Source of the DNA: Lepas anatifera | Taxonomy: Eukaryota; Arthropoda; Thecostraca; Lepadidae | Assembly (NCBI GenBank): GCA_034440635.1 | Contig: JAOTON010002201.1 | Coordinates: forward strand, 62,001-126,000 | Length of the DNA: 64,000 bases | Direction of reading: 5' to 3' | In this document: piece after piece, positions 56,454-64,000 of the stretch | Layout: every line of letters starts with the position of its first letter | Numbering within the stretch: position 1 is the first letter of the stretch | The notes under the pieces: generated by a model | What the model was told of the DNA's origin: nothing | Database searches by the model: none | Seen by the model: only the letters and a program-made list of their open reading frames with translations | Position numbers and translations under genes: made by a program

Positions 56454-56909
56454 AGTTGTGTGATGCATTTTGTTGTCAGTTTTTAGGTGTGATTTTAGAC
56501 CAGGTATTAGTGTGTTTTGACTGCGATCCTTTTTACTCATTTTACTCTTAACTATTTGACGTGAACGAGTGAAAAGCCCTCTTTTGTGGACCTTGTTGGA
56601 ATAAATCTGAATCTGAATCTGAATCTAATGATGCATAAATATTAGTTCTAGCTCCTCTGAGTAAATATCTAGAGGTGGAAACGTACACTGCCCTGTTCTA
56701 AGCCTATGGAACCTTTTGTGACCTATGCTGATCTCAATATTGATCTGACATAAAAATGTTCCTTATTATTTCTCTTTGTCTCGTCAAGACCTTTCGGACG
56801 CCGTCCGTAATTTTTCTTTAGCTTTCCTGGGAAATGAGATACGGAGGGGGGCGAAATACGCCCCTCAGCGGGGCGCATCATGCCAGGGACCCCAGCGGGG
56901 GCGTGTTAA

Positions 56910-58200
56910 AGATGCATACTGTGATGTCAGCCGGTTACCAATACTTTCATATCGAAAATTGGGGTTTGGCAACGCACTAAACGTTATGCACGATGCCGGA
57001 GCCTGTGTTAAAGCGCCTTAAGATCTCAAAGCACACACCAGCTTCTAATTTTGGAGCTTGGCGTCGCCTCTCATTGCTTTGCTTGGAGGGATTATGGAGA
57101 TTAGATTACGCATTACTCGGGGAACGTGTACGGTAAGCGGGGTAGATAGCAAACAAGATAACCACTGCGATGCTCCGCTCGGCTGCTTTTACTTGCCAGG
57201 AAGAAAAAGGGAGAAGAGCGCTTATCCTCAATCGGTGTTATTTTATTATCCGTCAAACAGGGCAGAATATTTGAAACAGCAAGCCTGAGACACAGCGGTG
57301 CCGCCACTGACTAAAAAGTGGGGGGGGTGGCGGAGGTTATGAGTGAAACTTTAGCTCCTCGCTGCCAAAAACTACGACTTTAAAACCAAAAACTCTTCTC
57401 TTCCGGATTCTTTGTAATGTTCCGCACTAACTGTTGTCAAACATTTGAAACTTGTTTTCCAATTTGACTTAAATAGGAAACAACGCTAATGAAGAGTGGT
57501 GGGACGCGTCCCCTCTTTCCCCTGCTTTCGAAACCCATGCGGAGAGAGGAGGCAGACACGCAGCGTTATAGACGCAGCCTAAATCAGCGTATGGCTTTAT
57601 CAGATATCCGACACGGCCAGATTGGGGACCGGCCGGCTCCCTTTGATCTCTCGTTTTGTATGCAAATGCTGGCTCCAAGGAGGAGTTTTTATAGCAAACA
57701 AAATCCGTCAGCATTGGTAAAATGTTTTAAACCATGGCCATGCTCAGAATGTGAAACGGAACCTGGTGCGTTTTATTACTTCATTGTAATATCTATTGGT
57801 AGTCGTTTACCGGACCTACTCACGTCTAAAGCAAACGTCTGAAATACCATAAACAATTACGTATTCCAGCGTGGTTTCAAGATAAACGAGGCTGCCCCGC
57901 TTAAACGTTATCTACGTCGGCATGTGCTTTTTATCACATCCCAATCAATTAATTTTATTCCTGCTGAGAATGTTGTTAGTCTTCGGTAGCACGCTTTGCC
58001 TCCTCCTTAATGATTCTACCATAATTAAGAGCTTATTCAGGGCGTCGTCTCTCGGAAACCATGCCAAATGTCATTAAGCTTTTCCTATGCTGGAATCACA
58101 CATTCCACACTGTCTTAACTGACACTGGAAATAATTTAATGATGGTTATTCGACAAGAATTTGGCATATATGTTTCATTACCCGCTTCCAAAGACTGTTG

Positions 58201-58262
<62 letters not shown>

Positions 58263-58979
58263 CAGTGAAGTGCCTGTATAGAAAGGGAGGGAGCCACACC
58301 CTCGCATTTCTTACCCGCTTCGAGCTGTTACGATACCTCTAAGGTCACATAAGAAAATAAAAATAAAAGGATGCGTTTTCGCAAGGAGCACACGGCAGCA
58401 AACTTCGCTCCTACGAATCTGCTGCAAATGCATTATTTAATTCCCCTTAAGAATAATGTAGAACATGTTCCGTAAAAATACCGTGTCATGCTAGCCAGCC
58501 CCAAACTACATTTAGGTAGCATCCCATAAGTTTACCCTTCACGTTTCATTGTCCTGATCGTCTCTTCATCAACAGTTTTAATCATTTCATGTCCATCGCG
58601 GTATTTGATAAGCCATCGTGTTTGTTTAGAAGCGTTTGCAACAAATACAGCAAAATATAAATCAAACTATTTTTAAACATACATCTAAGTCATCCTACTT
58701 CCGATGGTGCCTCAGAAGGACTTGTCTCTTCAAACCCCGATTAAGTGAGGAATTTTCAGTAGCCAGCAATTCTCGGCCGCCATCGGAGCGCACCGATCTT
58801 TCAGCTGAGGCGGTTATGCAGTGACACTGCAATGACACTGCAGCCTGCACGATGAAACTGCAGTGACACGATCGGATGAAGAACTAAAGGGCTTCGTGAC
58901 TTCACCATTTCCACCTGCAAAAGGGTCGGCGTACTTATAATGCGTTGGGTCCCCATTTATCCCCATTGATCCCCATGCC
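56910..58979. other. Gene-free stretch with (TA)n
   Basis: No supported gene. A (TA)n microsatellite of about 59 bp lies at 58,202-58,260. Confidence 0.5.
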
Positions 58980-59325
58980 GCCCCGGTAGCTCAGTTGGTA
59001 GAGCGTTGGGCTCCGGCCCGCTGCTCAGAAGCATGCAGTGGCAGTGCATGTCCAGGCTTGGGATCGGTTCCCCTGAGACGCTCCCGCGCTCAATAGTTTA
59101 CAAGACGTACAGGTCGGCTGGCAACTGACTGGTGAGCGGGTGACCTGAGCGGGGCGGTCGTCCCTGTGCTTTGTGGGACGTTAAACTTTGGCTTCTAAAT
59201 CAACCCTTCATTGTGGGAGTTGCTCGTTCGGGTGGTGGGGTCGGGGTCTCCGTGACAAGTCCCTTGATGACTTTAGTGATCAGTCCGACTCCAACAGTCG
59301 GACTGGGAACAACATGGACAAAATT
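58980..59325 (+). mobile_element. SINE-2, most complete copy
   Basis: Reference copy for the family: head GCCCCGGTAGCTCAGTTGG (A box), CTCCGGC loop (CCG), middle section with GGGATCGGTTCCCCTGAG (B-box-like), GGTGACCTGAGCGGGGCGG, GACGTTAAACTTTGGCTTC, 3' body GTTGCTCGTTCGGGTGG and an A-rich end (ATTTATAAAAAATTAG). Confidence 0.85.
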
Positions 59326-59897
59326 TATAAAAAATTAGATCCCCAGTGGAGGATCTAGGATTTCGTTAAAGGGAGAGCAAAATACCAGGGCGTGGAAATA
59401 TTTCACCTGGGGGAATATTTTTGGCACGATGAGGGACACCTTTCTCAGGGAAATTGTGATTGTTTCTAGGAGATACGTTTTTTTACAAATTCTATAGGGA
59501 AATAGTTAATATAATCTTTCGAGGAGGGCACCGGTGTCTGGAGAGAGGTGGAAAAATGGAGCCGAGGGGTCTGAGGCGGATAGCGGATGAACTGTAAGCA
59601 AACGAAAATCAGGTCGCATCGGTCTGAGCCACCTTCTTAAGTCAACTTAAACGTAGATGTACCGCACAGCTTAGATATTTAACAAACGTTCGACTGTCCA
59701 TGTAAAACATCTTTGCCGAGTGAGTACCAGGAAGGCTGCTTTGCGGGCCTAAGGGGGATGATTACTCTCTTCTCCCACCTCCCTTGGATGCGGCCATGGC
59801 TCTCTCTGCGGCGCACATACTGGCCAATAATACCCTGGCTCAGGGACGCTGCCAGATTATTCCTCAGGGAGTGGCTATACTTAATTGAATTGCTCCA
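59326..59897. other. Spacer with hAT-like end
   Basis: CAGTGGAGGATCTAGGATT at 59,347 resembles a hAT-type MITE end. No gene or second end is seen. Confidence 0.4.
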
Positions 59898-61500
59898 TCC
59901 AGGGGCGCAGCCAGCGGGGGACACAGGGGGCACGTGCCCCCCCATCGGTGCCGGGGTGCCCTTTTGATTGCCAGGTGGTGTGCCCTCTTTGGGCCGTGCC
60001 GCTCGAAATTTAGTACCCTACGTCGTTGAGCCTAGATGGAACTAGACTGCATTTAGTGATTTAAGCTATTGTTTGACAATTAAGTGCCTTTTTGGTCAGT
60101 TAGGGCATTCTGTCGCCTTTCCAAGCACCCAGGAATAGTATAGGCACGTAATTCGTTTCCAGATAATGCCTCATCGTCGCCAATAATCGTACGGGTGGAG
60201 CTCATCTGGTGCCCCCTGGAGGTGATCATGTGCCTTCTGAGCTGATCTGGTGCCCTCGTAGTCAATCTGGTGCCCCCCTCCCCTGAATAAATAATTGTGC
60301 CTTCTGAACCTCTATAATGCTCTCTAAGTTAGTCTGATGCCTCCGAGCTTGCCTGCTGCCCTATTAGCTGTTTTAGTGCCCCTTGAGCTGATCCGGGCCC
60401 CCTGAACTTATTTAATGCCTCCCGGAGTTTATCTACTGTCCAGGGGGGCACAAGGGGCACATGCACCCATCGGTGCCGGGTGCCCATTTGATTGCCAGGT
60501 GGTGTACCCTCTTTGGGCCGTGCCGCTCGAAATTTAGTGCCCTGCGCCGTTGAACCTAGATGTAACTTGACTGGATTTAGCGATTTCAACTATTGTTTGA
60601 CAACTAAGTGCCTTTTTGGTCAGCTAGGGCATTCTGTCGCCTTTCCAAGCACCCGGGAAGAGCATAGGCACGCAATCCCGTTTCCAGATAATGCCTCTTC
60701 GTCGCCAATAATCGTACGGGCGGAGCTCATCTGGTGCCCCCTGGAGCTGATCATGTGCCCTCTGAGCTGATGTGGTGCCCTCGTAGTCAATCTGGTGCCC
60801 TCCTGAGAAAATAAGTGTGCCTTCTGAGCCTATAAAACACTCTCTGAGTTAGTTTGATGCCTCCGAGCTTGCCTGGAGTCCTTTTAGCTGTTTTAGTGCC
60901 CCTTGAGCTGATCCGGGGCCTCTGAGCTTATTTAATGCCTCCCGGAGTTGATCTACTGTCCAGGGGTGCAGCCAGGAAGGCACAGGGGGCACGTGCCCCC
61001 ATCACTGCCGGGGTGCCCTTTTGATTGCCAGGTTGTGTACCCAATTTGGGCCGTGCCACTCGAAATTTAGTGCCCTAGCCGTTGAACCTAGATGTAACTG
61101 GACCGCATGTAGCGATTGAAACTATTGTTGGACAACTTAATACCTTTCTCGGTCAGCTAGGGTATTCTATCGCCTTTCCAAGCACCCGGGAAGAGTATGG
61201 GCACCTAGAATGTGTCCACCTGATGCCTCATTGTCGCCAATAATCGTACGGGTAAAGCCGATCTGGTGCTCCTTGAGTTCATCTCGTGGCCTCTCAGCTG
61301 GTCTTGGCCCCTTGAGCTGATTACTTGCCCTCTAAGCTGATCTGGTGCCCCTGAGTCAATCGAGTGCCCCACGGAGCAAATAATTGTGCCTCCTGAACCT
61401 ATATAATGTTCTCTGAGTTAGTCTAATGCTTCCGAGCTTTATCGGTGCCCTAATAGCTGATTTAGTGCCCCTTGAGCTGATTCGGGCCCCCGAACTGATC
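59898..61500. repeat. Three tandem copies of a 530-bp higher-order repeat
   Basis: Copies start near 59,898, 60,437 and 60,958, each with TCCAGGGG..GCA, a GGGGGCACGTGCCCCC-type dyad, the shared block TTTGGGCCGTGCC.CTCGAAA and CGCCAATAATCGTACGGG, then short GAGCTGATCTGGTGCCCC units. The start CAGGGGCGCAGCCAG resembles a hAT-type MITE end, so a MITE and a satellite have been amplified together. Confidence 0.8.
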
Positions 61501-62700
61501 TCATGCCTCCCCAAGTTGATTCTGTCTCCTAAGTCAATATGGTGCCTCTTCAGCTGATTAGGTGCCCCCTCAACTGATTATTGATGTCTCCTTAGATGGT
61601 CTGGTCCCCCCTGAGCTGGTTTGGTGGGCCCTGAGCCCACCTTGTGTCCCCTGAGCTGTTATGTTGCTCCCTGAGCTGATTTAGGCTCCTGCCATAGTCT
61701 GGGGGGCTGGGAGCTGATCTGGACCCCGAGCGGATCGATCTGGTGCCACCTGAGCGCACTAATGCCCCTTATGACCTGGTGCCTCCTGAGCCCGTCTGGT
61801 GCCCCCTGAGTAATCTGGCGCCATTTAAGCCGATCTGGGCCTCCTTACGTGATTTCATGAGCAGCTCTAAAGCCCTGAGCTGAGCTGGGCCCACAGAGGC
61901 TGATGAGGGCCCCTGAGATGGTATGGGGCTTCTGAGCTGAATCTGACTTGATCTGGTATTCCTGAGCTGGTCGGGGACCACTGATCTGATTGTTTGTCCC
62001 CGGAGCTGATCTGGTGCCCTATGGGCATCTGGCGTCCCCTGAGCAGCTCTGGGGCTTTTGAACTGATTGGGCCCCGAGCTGGTGAGGGATCCCTGAGCTG
62101 ATTTAGTGCCTCTGACTTGAACATGCCCACTGTGCTGATCGATCTGGTGCACCCTGAGCAGGTATACTGCCTCCTGAACTCAACTAATGCCCCCTGAGTC
62201 GATCTGGTGCCTGCTGAGTCATCAGTGTGTCTCCTGAGCCCATCTTATTCCCTCTGAACTAGTCTGGTGCCCCATGGCTAATATGGTGCCCTTTAAGCTG
62301 AACCGGGCCTCCTGGTTTACTTAAACCTAACGTAATGATTACGTGATTTTCTGAGCAGCTCCCAGGCCCTGAGCTGAGCTGGGCCCACAGGGGCTGGTGA
62401 GGGCCCCTGAGATGGTATGGGGCTCCTGAGCTGATTAAGTGCCTCCTGACTTTATCTGGTATTCACGAGCTGATCTGGGCCCCGAGCTGGTCGGGGACCA
62501 CTGATCTGATTGTTTGTCCCCGAGGCTGACCTGGTGCCCTATGGGCCGATCTGGTGTTCCCTGAGCAGCTCTGGGGCTTTTGAACTGCTTGGGCCCCGAG
62601 CTGGTGAGGGATTCCTGAGCTGAATTAGTGGCCCTGACTTGATCTTGCCCCCTGACCTGACTTGAGGCCCCTTAACTGATCTGGGGCACCAACAGGGGCC
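61501..62700. repeat. GAGCTGATCTGGTGCCCC array
   Basis: Irregular short units of about 20-30 bp. A longer period of about 490 bp is seen between 61,850-62,130 and 62,340-62,650 (GAGCAGCTC, GCCCTGAGCTGAGCTGGG, GGCCCCTGAGATGGTATGG in the same order). Confidence 0.75.
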
Positions 62701-62704
62701 AAAA

Positions 62705-62890
62705 GTGTTCAGGTTGTCACCATTAAAATGCCAAACCATAAATGTGTACCAGCCCAGGCTGTAAAATGTGGCACGTTTTGAGTTATTAAGATATCAAGTG
62801 TTCAGGTTGTCACATTAAAATGCCAAACCATAAATGTGTCACCAGCCCAGGCTGTAAAATGTGGCACGTTTTGAGTTATTAAGATATCAA
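62705..62890. repeat. 93-bp tandem duplication
   Basis: Two adjacent copies starting GTGTTCAGGTTGTCAC and ending AAGATATCAA differ by single-base indels. Confidence 0.9.
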
Positions 62891-64000
62891 GGGATACTCC
62901 TGGACCATCGTAGTTGTTGAAAACATTGCGAGTTTAAATTGCATGTGAATTTTGGCTATTTGTTCCGTTATTCGTCTGAAGCAAACATATCGCTAATTTT
63001 GTCACCTTGTCCATCTTGGGCTGTACCATTTAGAATGTCAAAATGGTCAGTTTTTGACCCCTGGGCCCCAAGAGCTGATCTGGGGCCCAAGAGTGGATCT
63101 AGGTTCTGAGGGTACCCTGAACTGGTCTGGGTGCTGAGCTTGTGAGAGCCCCTTAAGTTGGCTTGAGGTCCCCTGAAGTGCTCTGGCGCCTTAAACTGTT
63201 CTGGGGCTTCTTGAACTGGTTTAAGGCCCTTTGAGCCTATCTGTGGCCCATTGAGCTAGTCCACTGGCGGATGGGGGGCCGGGGCTGGCCCCAAGCCGAA
63301 TAGTATTTTGCCCAAAACGACCGTTTGGGTTTTTTAAATCTTGTTTGATTTTTTCGATTTGCAAACGGTTTTGCCTCCAAATTTTTAAGAGCTAGTCTGA
63401 TGACCACATCTCTGGGACCAATGAGCTAGTCTAGTCCCTGGGTGAAGCATGAGCTGCTCTGTGACCCTGATCTACATCAGGGGCCCCTGAGGTGGTCTTG
63501 AATAGATAGATAATAAGAACACAAGGCCAACTCCCATCATTTCGGGGTGGGTTCACTGAGCTAGTCTAGTCCCTGGACGCACAAATGGGGGATGGGGCAA
63601 GCTGCTCTGGAGGCCTCTGATCCACACTTGGGGGCCCCAGAGCTGGTCTTGAATAGATTGGGAATAAGAATACAATGGAAACTCCCCTTGTAAAACGGAG
63701 CTAACGAGGAATGAGGAATCTCTAAAACAGCTTGTGATACCTAGGCACCCCTGGTTATATAAATTGCTTATTATACTGGTGGATTCTGGGAAGGGATGAT
63801 AAAAAGGCATGTGCCCCTAAAATCAAAGCACAGTCCCCTAAACGAGGATTTCTACTAATAAATTTAAATGAAGAAATAGTTTTTACAATTTTCAGCACTG
63901 TCTCACCATCCCCATCCAAACCACCGGCCTCTTCACCTTTTATTTACTCTTAATTGGGACCGAGCCTTGAGAATATGGAACTTTAATAAACGCGTTCAAA
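62891..64000. other. Mixed satellite remnants, right end
   Basis: Further GAGCTGATCTGGGGCCC units at 63,060-63,260. GGCGGATGGGGGGCCGGGG at 63,267 resembles a MITE end. A diverged repeat of about 155 bp (GTGGTCTTGAATAGAT / GCTGGTCTTGAATAGAT) lies at 63,490-63,680. No gene is supported. Confidence 0.45.

Larger units (their letters stand above)
52260..56626 (+). mobile_element. LINE-C, CR1/L2-like non-LTR retrotransposon
   Basis: Nearly full-length but inactive LINE with a 5' leader (52,260-52,519), an endonuclease-RT ORF broken by frameshifts, an internal TTAA MITE (55,577-56,360), a short 3' UTR and a (GAATCT)n tail at about 56,600-56,626. No separate ORF1 is seen. No convincing target duplication could be found. 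Confidence 0.85.
51550..56905. mobile_element. TTAA MITE interrupted by LINE-C
   Basis: Ends AACGCACCCCGCTGG (after TTAA 51,546-51,549) and, read inward from 56,905, CACGCCCCCGCTGG (TTAA 56,906-56,909). Both are followed by a GGGGCGAAAT.CGCCCC-like dyad. The AGGTCA-rich interior runs to about 52,259 and resumes near 56,627 with GATGCATAAATATTAGTTC, as in related copies. LINE-C occupies the gap. Confidence 0.7.

Noticed and set aside
58980..59060. tRNA-Arg gene
   Set aside because: The T arm and acceptor stem are missing at the right distance; it is the head of a SINE with six copies here.

Overview
The window is repeat-dense metazoan nuclear DNA, most likely from an invertebrate and possibly an arthropod, although the sequence alone cannot fix the species. 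No operons, ribosome-binding sites, phage genes or bacterial genes are visible. I could not confirm a single host protein-coding gene. Nearly every recognisable coding segment belongs to a retroelement: three or more APE-type LINE lineages, one RNase H-bearing LINE and one Penelope-like element. The rest is tRNA-derived SINEs, DNA-transposon ends, fold-back MITEs and satellites.

Regions: (1) 1-800 and 59,898-63,700 carry the same GAGCTG/GGGGCCCC-type arrays. (2) 1,777-10,377 and 34,318-43,331 share one compound unit in opposite orientations: a terminal repeat, paired hairpins, GGCGCC arrays, a tRNA-Arg-like SINE, spacer DNA and an RNase H LINE fragment. The right copy is a 9,014-bp element with near-identical ends and an 8-bp target duplication (GCAGGGTT), which fits a hAT-like transposon that has absorbed retroelements. 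It sits inside a TTAA-flanked MITE (34,094-43,953). (3) 13,036-24,209 is one old minus-strand LINE (LINE-A) whose 5' part carries a 2A-like peptide. It was hit by a second LINE (20,157-21,373) and by a 268-bp palindromic MITE (13,291-19,811). That MITE was split at its central TTAA by a 3,255-bp palindromic TTAA element, and again in its left arm by a 2,983-bp head-to-head Penelope insertion. (4) 29,640-31,110 is a 23-bp minisatellite open in all six frames. (5) 51,550-56,905 is a TTAA MITE holding LINE-C, which itself holds another TTAA MITE.

How the parts relate: the relative ages are readable because each insertion interrupts a recognisable older sequence and most leave target duplications (4 bp GTGA, TTAA, 8 bp, 11 bp, 11 bp, 13 bp, 14 bp). 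LINE machinery probably mobilised the SINEs and some of the small insertions. No hAT, TTAA-type or other DNA transposase was found, so the DNA elements here look non-autonomous. Candidate regulatory cargo includes AGGTCA half-sites in the TTAA MITEs and TGACGTCA palindromes in a small insertion and in a 42-bp tandem repeat. Function is not shown for any of these.
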